Part shown: positions 54,325 to 64,000 of the stretch, piece after piece
How the letters are laid out: each line of letters opens with the position of its first letter
Position numbering within the stretch: position 1 is the first letter of the stretch
Assembly (NCBI RefSeq): GCF_029227915.1
Contig: NC_079882.1
Span: 12,896,001 to 12,960,000 of the forward strand
From: Hydractinia symbiolongicarpus
Taxonomy: Eukaryota > Cnidaria > Hydrozoa > Anthoathecata > Hydractiniidae
Reading direction: 5' to 3'
Length of the DNA stretch: 64,000 nucleotides
Program-made: the position numbers and the translations under genes
Notes under the pieces: generated by a model
The model's database searches: none
What the model was told of the DNA's origin: nothing
Seen by the model: only the letters and a program-made list of their open reading frames with translations

Positions 54325-56080
54325 CAAAACACATGCGCACTATGGTTAGCCCATCGTTAGTGAGAACAAAGCTTAACTGTTTAAAAAATGCTCCCCGATG
54401 TGACCCTTTCACAAGATATAAATTTATTTCCAGTCATCAACTGTTCACCTTTTGAATGAATGCGCGTTACCGACAAAATTAATATTATGACTTATTCCAG
54501 CAAACTTTTTTTGCAATAAATTTTATGGTAATTTGTATATAAATTTTTGGGTCTAACAATACATTATCAGAGAAAATATAAACATATTTTCCAATGTCTT
54601 TCACTCCTAATTTGCTTTGCACACTGTGAATTACTGTTTAAATCCCCTGAATGGAATTCAATATCGGGCAACAAATTTGATTTGGCATACTGTAAATGTC
54701 AGAATAATCACCGAAAGGGCATTTTCGGAAGAAAATACAAAATGAAACTTATCATTACGTATCATGAGGTTGACACCTAATGACGAGATGAACGTCAGCA
54801 ATAAGGAACTTAAGAAAAAACTTAACGAAACCATCTTTTTGCATAATTGATAATGACTATGTTGATTATGATATGTGAAAAAAATGTGCTTCGTTCGCAA
54901 AAGAAAAGGTGTGCTTATTTAAAGCAATACAGTAATTATTTTTTTCGCTCTTTTGGAGAAGTTTTGGATAGCTTTTCTGTGCTCGATAAGTGGAACCCCG
55001 CATAAGTGGAACTTTCAGTATATGGAATCATTTTCCCGGTCCCTTGAATTTACCTTAATCAAACTCTTAATTCCTCCGGATACTTTTTGAATATACTTCG
55101 AATTTCTAAAAAAATTAAATTCGCGAAATTACATCCGCGCGAAATTTGTCTGTTTAAGGTAATAGAGGACGCGTTTAATAGGAGTGACGGTGAACGAAGT
55201 TTTGTTGATAGTAAGAAACTTTCACGAATAAACTTTTACGAATCAATAATTTTCAAGATTTTCGTAATAATCTATTTTCCTAAATTACGAAAAATATCAT
55301 TAGAAATTTACAACTCATATCATACATATCCTATTAACAGGCAATTTAAAACTGATCAATCGTGGGCTACTTAAAATATCCTTTAGAATCAGTAAAGCCA
55401 TAATTAATGAGTTATTTTTTTCCGGTGACAAACAGGTTTAAAGAAAATTTATGCTTGTAAATGAAGATTTTTGTACTCGACGTTAATATATTGTGTTAAA
55501 AATTCTATAACAATTCATGTTAACCCTGTTAGAAAAACTTGTGAAAAGAAAGAAGACAACCTGGCTTAAATCTATAATCTTTCTGTATAAAGTTACTATA
55601 TATACAATCATATCTCATTTTTGTGCCAATTGGAATCTGTATTACTTGATTGACTGTCTTTCCAACCCAAATTTTTACATCGGCAAAAATTGACGTGATC
55701 TCAAACATTTGTAGATCGCGAAGGTTGTGTTGTTACCGAAGTTCAATATATCCTCTTATATAGTGGAAATAAAAAGAAGGTGTCAACAATAGACCACGAA
55801 TATTTTTTAGAGAATCCACTATTAGATCTACTTCATTAAGGATAAAAAATGCGTAAAATTTCATAATCACAGGCTTTCGCGCAGTAAAATTTCTCCCAAA
55901 GCTTCAAATTTCTGATTTAAAGTTCTGATCCCATAATAGTACGACACGAGTCTCAAATTTTGTCCCCGGGTTTGAGCGTTGGAAGTATAACACGAGTTCT
56001 AACCTAAGGTTTTCCAAGGTGCTGCACAATACTTGGTATCTTTCCGCATAAAATTTTTAAGTCCCCTTTAAAATTTTACT
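54325..56080. other. intergenic region between convergent RhoGAP and ZNF593 genes
   Basis: AT-rich. CTCGATAAGTGGAACCCCGC near 54981 resembles a Tigger-like terminal motif, without a partner. CGCGAAATT-type motifs occur near 55120. No gene recognised. Confidence 0.4.
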
Positions 56081-56081
56081 T

Positions 56082-59000
56082 TCATCCAATAGTTAGGCTA
56101 TCCATAACACTGGCTGTATTAGTAACAGTTGAGGCAGGAGATAGAACATCCATGTTGTTTGTGTTTTTGGCATCATGCTCAGACTGATTGATCGATGGTT
56201 TAATTTTCACAGTGTATGAACCCATTCCAGCAGCAAGTTCAGCTTCTGCTTGTGAGTATGGTGCTTCTTTCATTGATCTCATCCTGAAATTGAAAAACAA
56301 CAAGTATAGTTGTATTACTTCGTTGTTGTAATGGTGACGAGGTTCTGTAAGAAATGCGTTTTACCTTTTTTTATGGCTTTTCGTTTTCTTGTGGTCAATC
56401 AAAGTTTTTTCATTGATGAAGTAACGTCTAAATATGTAAAACTAACTCAATTTTCTTACAGTTAGAATTAGTTTATTTGTTCAGTATAATTAACAAATGC
56501 AACAAGATTATTTGAAGTCAAAATCAAAAAACTAATTAACGATCAGCTTCACTTTTAAAATAGATTGACAAAAACCTGCACCACTTTGTTTGCAGGATTC
56601 CTCATGCACATTTCCTACAGGCCTTTTCAGGAGAGGCCTGCAATAGCATGCGCACACCTCCACACACACGCAAAATGGCTTAGGCGTGCTATTGATAGCA
56701 CCTGCAAAATGACAAATTTTATAAGAAGGTAACCAGTGCAGCACACCCAAAAACACACCTAAAATACTTGAGGCGTGCTTTTTGGCACACACGTATTAAA
56801 ATTTTCCTGAAAAGGCCTGTTTCCATAAGCTGATTTGGACATCAAATTCATTAACAAAATTGATCTAAGGATGCACGGTTTTATTTGTTTTGATTTTATG
56901 TTAAAAAATCACTTTGCAGTAAAGAAGGAACAGCTTCTACTTTCTTGAAGTGAAAAATATCACTGTGAAATTTTCACCAATCAGAACACAATCATTCGTG
57001 TTTTTTGCAGCTAATTAGGCATTGTCAACAATTAGCTTTGTTTTTCAACCGAAAGTGGCTGTTCTTGTTATATTTAGTTACCTTAAGGGAAGAAATTACA
57101 GCCATGAATTAACAATTTTTAATTCCGCAATCTTTTCTTGGGCTAATTTTCTCCCTTAAGGTATAATTTTATTTTACACTTTTTTCTCACAGCAATGATT
57201 CATCATTGAGAAAAAGATGACACTTGCACCTAAGGAAACATAGAAATATCTTTTGTTGTAGATTTCACCTTTTTGAATTTCCGCGCCCAAAGGCGTAGGA
57301 AATTCTTTAAAACCGTCGTTTTTTTCTTTCGGATCATTTTTTGAGAAAAAGATCGACCCTGGGATTTCACGTTGGTCCGTCACAGATGTAAACTTCGTAC
57401 CCAAGCTCCTTAACTACTCGGAAGTCTAGTATTGACGCTTCAGGCCAAAATTGGTATTTGTTTTCGACAAAATTTGGCACAGTTAACAAAAAAAGTATGC
57501 TGAACATAATGGTGACATAATAATTTTGATTTTTGTGACCTAAATGTCATTTTAGGCCAAAATTGGTCCAAAAATTAGAACTACTTTATTTTCAACAAAA
57601 TTTGGAACAGTTAACAAATAAAGTACGCTGAACATGATGGTGACATCAAAATTTTGATTTCATCTTACCTAAATGTCATTTTAGGCCAAAGTTGGTCTAA
57701 AAATTAAAACTACTTTATTCTTGACAAATTTTGGCACAATTAACAAAAAAAGTATGGTGAACATGATGGTGACATCAAAATTTTGATTTTTGTCACCTAA
57801 ATGCCATTTTAGGCCAAAATTGGTCCAAAAATTAAAACCACTTCATTTTCGGATAAATCTGGCACAGTTAACAAATAAAGTATGCTGAAAATGATGATGG
57901 TACAAAAGTTTGATTTTTTGTCACCTAAATGTCATTTCAGGCCAAAATTTATCTAAAAATTAAAACTGCTTTATTTTCGGCAAAAATTGACACAGTTAAT
58001 AAAAAAAAGTATGCTGAAAATGATGGTCACATCAAAATTTTGATTTTTTGTCAACTAATGCCGTTTAAGACCATAAACGTTTCAATCGCAAGACTTTCAA
58101 CCATGAATGATAGGCTGTATTTTTTGTTAGCAATTTCTTTTAAAATGTGAGTTTATTATGACACGTTTCGTTTTGTTTGCATTTGTTGTAAGATATAATG
58201 TCACTGGTGTGCTTTATCTTCAGAGGTTCATGCACCAAACCCCTTCGAATGTTTGGCACAATAACACAACGAATTAGCAGGTTTTCATCAAATATTTTGG
58301 TAGCGCGCGGAAATTCTTAGAGCCCCCAGGGCTTCTTGTTTTCATTAAAAAAGATTGCTACAATTACAATTAGCCTTTGTTAGCTGGTACAACTTTTACC
58401 AGCTGTTACCGGTTAATATCATTTCTCCCTTTAACTGGTAAAGCATGTTAAAATTTTGTTTTTTAACCATCCCCTTTCTACAATAAAAAAGAGGTCACCA
58501 CTAGAAAATTTAGTCTATACGTAAAAATATGGACCATGTCATTTTTCTCAAATGTTGAAGTTTAATGTTTTCCTTACCACCCCAATTAAATTCACTATTA
58601 TTCACTACATCCCTCTTGTAAATTTTTGGGCGTTCATACTTAAGTTGAAACAAGAAAAGTCAATTTGACATTTTTTTTGAAAATCCGCCAACCCATGCTG
58701 AAACATCAGTACATGTTAACTGCACATTGATGTAACTGTATTTCCCGCGTTGTAACATTCAAATGTTTACATTATTTGGTTCCGTTAAGGGGGAAGGGAG
58801 GCTTGGGCACAGCTTTAGCTGGTCTTCAAACAAAAAAAAATCAGAATGAAGATGATGCAACCATAAAGGAAGCATAGAAATTTTTTTTACTGTAGATTTT
58901 TATTTTTTCTCTAAGCAATTCTCAAAAGTTAAATTGTCACAGAAGAAATTTCGAAGTCTAAACACACCAACGAATATATAATTGTCAAATTAACATTTCT

Positions 59001-59510
59001 ATTGGCACGGGGCCGTTGACAAATGATTTCCTTCTCTTTTATTGGCATATGACTAACTAATACTTGACACCTCCCCTCAACAACTGATTTTTATTGTTGA
59101 TTAACACTATGGTTGCTGTTCATCTGGAAATATAGAGCTATATCACATATTCTGTTTCGACTTAGTGGAAAAATATTAAATTATCTGCTTTAAATTTTTT
59201 TTATCAGCCCTCTGCTTGGAGTATGGACGTATCATAAGAAATTTATTTTGTATATATATATATATAAAACAATCTATCAAACAATTACACAATCATGGCA
59301 AAATTATACTTACGCACAGTACAAGCAGTAATGCTGACCCTCCCCAGGCAAATCTGGATCAATCTTTTGATGCAAATATAAATCAATTTTTTCAGGTTTT
59401 GTGTCGTCATGAATTTGATCGATATCCTTCGTCTTCCGTCGTGTTCTAAACTTTTTTTTAAAATCCTTGATATTTTTGTGAGTTCGTTTTTTTCGTTGTG
59501 GTTTCCCCAT
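56082..59510 (-). CDS. ZNF593: ZNF593 homologue (C2H2 ribosome-biogenesis factor), 153 aa, 3 exons
   Basis: Nucleolar zinc-finger protein related to yeast Bud20, linked to 60S subunit biogenesis and export. Minus-strand exons: 59510-59314 (ATG at 59510), 56427-56365 and 56283-56082 (stop at 56084-56082), with phases 2, 2 and clean GT-AG borders. Exon 1: basic start MGKPQRKKRTHKNIKDFKKK, then DPDLPGEGQHYCLYC. The 63-base exon 2: RYFINEKTLIDHKKTKSHKK. Together they form one C2H2 finger: Cys62, Cys65, 12 residues, His78, 5 residues, His84. Exon 3: RMRSMKEAPYSQAEAELAAG then MGSYT, the diagnostic family tail (EPYSQxEAExAAGMGSY), and a Ser/Thr/Asn-rich C-terminus. Human ZNF593 is 134 aa. The second intron is only 81 bases; the first is 2.9 kb and holds a MITE and a tandem repeat. 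Confidence 0.94.
56617..56819. mobile_element. 203-bp MITE in the large ZNF593 intron
   Basis: Ends ACAGGCCTTTTCAGGA and TCCTGAAAAGGCCTGT are exact inverses. Internal sub-repeats include GGCGTGCTATTGATAGCACC and GGCGTGCTTTTTGGCACAC (short hairpins) and CACACC runs. Target duplication is unclear (TTTCC on both sides). Confidence 0.75.
57373..58080 (+). repeat. tandem repeat, about 128-bp unit, five copies
   Basis: AGGCCAAAATTGGTCCAAAA recurs at about 57442, 57554, 57683, 57811 and 57939 (spacing 112, 129, 128, 128). Each unit includes TTTGGCACAGTTAACAAA, AGTATGCTGAACATGATGGT and GACATCAAAATTTTGATTTT. The leading segment (57373-57475) is also found at 30650-30745. It lies in the first intron of ZNF593. 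Confidence 0.9.
58150..59310. other. remainder of the large ZNF593 intron
   Basis: No coding match on either strand. Contains a short duplicated TTACCAGCTG/TAACTGGTAAA stretch near 58390-58440 and a (TA)n run at 59253-59266. Confidence 0.4.
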
Positions 59511-59514
59511 AATA

Positions 59515-60754
59515 ATACTTTGCTTTCAATATATATAAATGTCAATATCTATATAGCAAAGTTTTCTTGCCACTGCCTCTCTGGCTCAGAACCTCGCGTT
59601 GTTTTTACGCAAGAAGTAAATAAGCAAATAAATTTTTCAGTCTGATCAAATTGAGTATCAATGCGAGTACGAAAATACTAATCTCTACGAGGCGCGAAAT
59701 GTGAGGCGGGAGATTATTTCTCTGCTCTGCTGAAAGTAGTCGCTATATGAAAAGTAGAATCCATTCCGACTTTTCATATAGAAAAAATACAACCAATTAA
59801 TTGCAGGGGGGGCTGGGGGGCTTCCTCCCCCCACTTTTTTGCTAAGTAATATTTTTTTATTTTCTGCTTATAAGTGTCTCTATCACTGCATGAAAATTGA
59901 TGTTATCCCCAGAGAACCTGCAGGGCATCTCACTAAATAATGCGATTTTTTATGCAGTGACGCATACCAACGAAATCAGTATGTCACAAGCAGGGCCGAA
60001 ACAGCCGTTTTATGTGTTTTAGGACTCTAAATATGCGTTGGCTTCCAGAGGCTTCACCCCTGGATCCCACCAGAAGGGGCTTACAACGCCTCCTGGGCCC
60101 CTGCTGTATCGGCAACTCGCTTCGATCGTTGACTGTGACTCAAATCTCAAAATCTCCCACTATGCCTAAGCATCCCCCCACTTTGGAAATTCTGGCGCCG
60201 CCACTGAATTAATCGTAACAAGACGACGTCGTGAAACGAAACCGTAATTCACTTTTGTGCTTATAACAAAAACTAAAACTTTAAAAACTGTAAAGCATTC
60301 TGATGTTTGTTATTTTATGCCAACCATTCGCAGAAATAATAAAAAGTTGAAGAAACCTATCAGAAACCTTAAAAAACATTTTTTGATTGTGTACATCGCT
60401 GCATCACTTTTATTAAAATGTAAAGTTTATCTGTTTTAACTTTTTATATCCTTACTTTTTTCTTATTTGCACACTAAATGTAACACCACAAATGCTTTAA
60501 AATTATGCGCCTTTTCTAGTGGAGAATAAAAATATTGCTGCTAAAAAATCGCTTCGAAAAAAATCGGCCCGCCTCTACATTTTATTCCTCGTGGAGATTC
60601 GGCTTAAGTTTTAGTATCATGCGCCAGCATAAAATAGAATAGCCTTATTCCCACCTTCTGCATACGAAGTCAGTTGCTCGCGCTGCCTCTCCAAACATCT
60701 CAAGTGCGTTCTTCTGTATCTATTATTTCGAAAATAGATACGTTTTAATACAAT
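59515..60754. other. divergent promoter region between ZNF593 and the KHDRBS-like gene
   Basis: 1.24 kb separating two head-to-head start codons. Features are a 13-bp perfect inverted repeat CTATATGAAAAGT / ACTTTTCATATAG (59743-59755, 59769-59781) and a G-rich/C-rich hairpin (about 59806-59831, GGGGGGG, CTGGGGGG, then CCTCCCCCC). A GC-richer repeat-like segment lies at 60010-60210. No core promoter motif is convincing. Confidence 0.5.
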
Positions 60755-63409
60755 ATGTCTGAAGCATATTTACAAGAACTACTGGAGGAAAAAGATCTTC
60801 TTGATCCAAATACCTTTGTTCATTCAATTCGGCTTTTGGAGGATGGTATGTGATAAAATTTAGCTAGCTATCGCAAGCAACTACCTATACTATATATACC
60901 TGGTTCTCCGTCCCAGCGAACTGATATGAAAACTTAAATTTTCAATTCAGCTAACAAGTTTTATGTTGCTTTTTTATTTTCTACTGTCTTGTTAAATTCT
61001 TTTAGCTAAGTAAAAGGTTTAAGTGACCCACCTAAATGATGTTCAAGTTAAAGATCAAAAGGTCAAGGACATAGGCCACCATCAAAAATATGTTATGTTC
61101 GCATCCGGAAGACCTTGTAAAAATGAGTTAGTTGGTCGGGCATATTTTCCCCCAAGATTTTCAGATAGGAGCAAATAAATTCATTCCAAGGGCAGAAAAA
61201 CAGTATAGCGTCATTCAACATCGTTTGAAGACCCCTTTTTGCCATCTTGTAAACTGTCAGTAGCCACAGGAGTACCCTAAAGGAATTAATTTTCATGGGA
61301 ATTAATTTTTGTGAGTTTTTGTCAATTTTTCATTTCCGAACTGTTCAAGACTATTTCCACCTGCCAGAGGGAATTGGAGCTCGCTGAAAAAAAGAGGCTA
61401 GTACTCAAACTGATAGTTGATTGGACACATCAACATTAACAAAGAGATTTTGAAAAAGGTGTCCACAAAAGAAACTTTAACAGACACCCCTGTAGTGTCT
61501 TGGAATTTCATTTAATCAAGTTGTAGTAAAGCAGCATGTTATATTTCCGAAACAAAACAAGTGAACAAGATGGAGGTCATGTTGAACTTGCTCTGGCTTA
61601 AAGCATGGCTTCGTGGAAGCAAAGTGGACATTGCTTCAAACACCAGGACCCCTAATGTAACTATTAAAATAAAAAATGAGGTTTAAAATATAGTTTTTTC
61701 TCTGTTGTTTGAGTCAGATAATGTGGGCTGGGGACGATGTCGGACCTGTATCACACTATTATTGTCGATCACCTAAAATTACTAAAACATGGCAGCATGA
61801 AATTGCCGCACCAGTGAATTCTTGTGAGACAAATTTCTCTTCTTTCTGTAAACAATGACTGTAAGTAAATCCTAAAAATATATTCGTGAAAATATGAAAT
61901 TGGTCATGCTATTTAAAAGTTGGTAAAATGTTAAACACAAAAGACTGGGAATACTAAAGGAGCTATGATAAAAGGAACAAATTTTATCATATTGAAACAA
62001 TATCAACCGTAACATATGATAACCAAACTCTATCTTTCTTTTATAAGAACCCAATGTAAGTTACAGGCCCTTACTTATTTCCAATATGGAAAGAAATCTT
62101 GCAAACAAGGCATACTTGTATTAATGCAAGGTTTATGGCCAATTATGTCTCTTAAAGATACTAATTGATTGATGTGTTAAAAATTGTATTTTAAGATGTT
62201 TACCTTATTTACTCTATTCCTGCTGCAGAATTAGTGATTCAAATTTGAAAGTGAAGGCAAGTTTACTAGAGAGCAACATTATTTTTTTAAGCATTGCAAT
62301 TGGGTTTGTATTTTTTTCACCAAAAAAACCCAGCAAGTTGTGATGTGTAAAAAGCATGATATATTTAGGACAAATCTGTTTCATGAATGAAAAACGCATT
62401 TTTTTATTAAAATTATAACTTGTATGCATTTAAAAACACTACTTGATAGAATTGAATTGATAGAAATTGCATCCTGCTTGTAGCATTATTGCAGAGGTTG
62501 GGTTAATTTTCAACCTGTGCCAAAAAACAGGTTACTAGAAAGGTGGAAAAAGTAGAGATGCAGGAGTAGTAGAGATACAGGACTAATAGAGTAAATACTA
62601 TAATACGATATTTTTTATAGAGGTTCTTCGAGTAACTGCTAAGAATGATGAAAACAGGGATTACACTACAGCTGGAGGATCAAGAACAGAAGACACACCA
62701 AATGGTGATTCTCCATCTAGTAAAAAACCACGTTATCGTACATATCAAGGAGCAGTTGTCACCGAGGAAATTGTAAAACTCAGTGAAAAAGTCGTTGTTC
62801 CAGTCAAGGAGTATCCAAAGGTGCGTTTTCAGTGGGGTTTTTTTATTAAGCATTTATTAAACTTCAGTATTAGTTAAAATTAGTTGTATTAGTTGTATAA
62901 GGTCTATGAGCCTTTTAGAATAATATAGTATATAGGGAAATGTACAAATAATGCTCAAAATTAATTTTTAATTTTCCTATTGCTAAGTTTCTTTTGGTTG
63001 AGAATTCTTGTAATAAAATGTATATGATGTAAGCTTTAGTCCTTTCATTTGATCTGTTGTAGTTTAATTTTGTTGGCAAGTTACTCGGCCCACGCGGTAA
63101 CACATTAAAGCGACTTCAAGCTGCCACACAAACAAGAATGTCAGTTCTTGGCAGAGGTTCAACAAGGGACAAAGAAAAGGTAACTTTTTAGTACGCAACA
63201 ACTTCAGGAGCAAAGGTTATTACTAAAGTTTTTTATTTTTTATTTTATAATATTTTTTGCAGGAAGAAGAATTGCGAAACTCAGATGATTCTAAATATGA
63301 GCATTTAAAGGAGCCCTTACATGTGCTTATAGAAGTTGAAGCACCCAAAAGTGATGCTCATGCACGATTGGCAGCTGCATTAGCTGAAATTAAGAAATAC
63401 ATGGTTCCT
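60755..63409 (+). CDS. KHDRBS: KHDRBS/Sam68-type STAR RNA-binding protein, first four coding exons
   Basis: Signal-regulated nuclear RNA-binding protein of the STAR family, acting in splicing and RNA processing. Exons: 60755-60845, 62621-62820, 63063-63179 and 63263-63409, all in phase with GT-AG introns. The remainder lies beyond the right edge. Exon 1 gives the QUA1-like start [20 protein letters not shown] then [11 protein letters not shown]. Exon 2 gives a variable linker ([17 protein letters not shown]) then [12 protein letters not shown]. Exon 3 gives the KH core [20 protein letters not shown] (GPRG as the GxxG loop) and [14 protein letters not shown]. Exon 4 gives [40 protein letters not shown] and EIKKYMVP, completing KH and entering QUA2. 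The wording RGSTRDKxKEEELR matches Sam68/KHDRBS better than Quaking. The paralogue number cannot be set. Confidence 0.93.
60846..62620. other. intron 1 of the KHDRBS-like gene
   Basis: 1.8 kb, AT-rich, GTATGT donor. No coding match or clear repeat apart from short duplications such as AGGAGTAGTAGAGATACAGG near 62561. Confidence 0.5.
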
Positions 63410-64000
63410 GTAAGTGTGAATACACCTTAAACAATTTGATTTTTGTTTAGCGTCTGTCAACAGCGAGTGTTGCATGTATGAAATACAAGCCTATCAATGA
63501 GAAAATAACACCCTAGCAATAAATTGCTTGCCCAAGCTTACAATAATTTAAACTGTGTGAGCAATTTTAGTAAATAAAATAAGTTTATGACTGCATATTT
63601 TATCACAATGTTTTTTCTATCATTTTATTCTATCTTCTTTATATATTTTAGTTATTTTTTACTGTAAGGCTAATTTAATAAGTTGTTTTATGGGCCCGAC
63701 CGACCCTAATTTTCACGAAAACAAAAAAATAATAATATCAAGCAAAAAAATTTTAAAGAAAAAAACATGAAAAAAACAAAAATTTTCTCATCCCATCTCG
63801 TGAAAATATAATGAGCATAGAAGATATCAATGATGTTATTTTTTGTTGGTTGAATGTCAATCTACAATTATACTAAACAAGGTGAATCAATAATGTTTCT
63901 TTATGACCACCATTGGTGAGGCAACTGGAAGTTGGTTCTTTGTTTATGGTAATTTGTTGCGATAAAGTTGCGTGGCTAAACAGAAGTTTAAATTTTTATG
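63410..64000. other. intron 4 of the KHDRBS-like gene, to window edge
   Basis: Begins GTAAGTG. AT-rich, with no further exon recognised before the end of the window. Confidence 0.5.

Overview
This is animal nuclear DNA, strongly AT-rich and intron-bearing, packed with degenerate transposons. Genes are split into short exons with GT/AG borders, and their products match conserved metazoan families. Gene content and repeat types (DIRS/Ngaro-like and Penelope-like retroelements, PIF/Harbinger and mariner-type elements, tRNA-derived SINEs) suggest an early-branching animal. A cnidarian, perhaps a hydrozoan, is my best guess, but the species is inference. All gene models were built by hand from splice sites, reading phase and remembered family motifs; no search was run.

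Layout. (1) 204-8036, + strand: 3' half of a phenylalanine-hydroxylase-like aromatic amino acid hydroxylase, with two alternative-looking terminal exons, each followed by its own AATAAA. Its introns hold a minisatellite, a MITE and a dead retroelement. (2) 8596-8825, - strand: main exon of a Churchill (CHURC1) homologue, tail-to-tail with the hydroxylase. (3) 10.5-29.9 kb: a transposon graveyard with SINEs, a LINE split by a Harbinger-type element, a 2.77-kb terminal-inverted-repeat (TIR) element carrying a LINE fragment and a long AAT microsatellite, two Penelope-like fragments, a 1.56-kb mariner-type element, and two copies of one LINE, one of them interrupted by a 979-bp MITE made of arrays. 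(4) 30287-32829, +: a complete two-exon STYXL1-like rhodanese/dual-specificity phosphatase (370 aa) with an intact catalytic loop and an apparent N-myristoylation signal. (5) 36440-53974, +: a complete 12-exon ARHGAP1/p50RhoGAP homologue (464 aa). Its 9.7-kb ninth intron holds two decayed tyrosine-recombinase retroelements in antisense orientation. (6) 56082-59510, -: a complete three-exon ZNF593 homologue (153 aa). (7) 60755-63409 and beyond, +: the first four coding exons of a KHDRBS/Sam68-type STAR RNA-binding protein, divergent from ZNF593 and running off the window.

The host genes are unrelated housekeeping or signalling genes (amino acid hydroxylation, zinc-binding regulator, phosphatase-like scaffold, Rho GTPase control, ribosome biogenesis, RNA processing) and do not form a pathway. 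The most notable points are the duplicated phase-compatible terminal exon of the hydroxylase, the catalytically intact STYXL1-like protein, and several transposon insertions whose target-site duplications can be read directly from interrupted coding frames or from a paralogous empty site.
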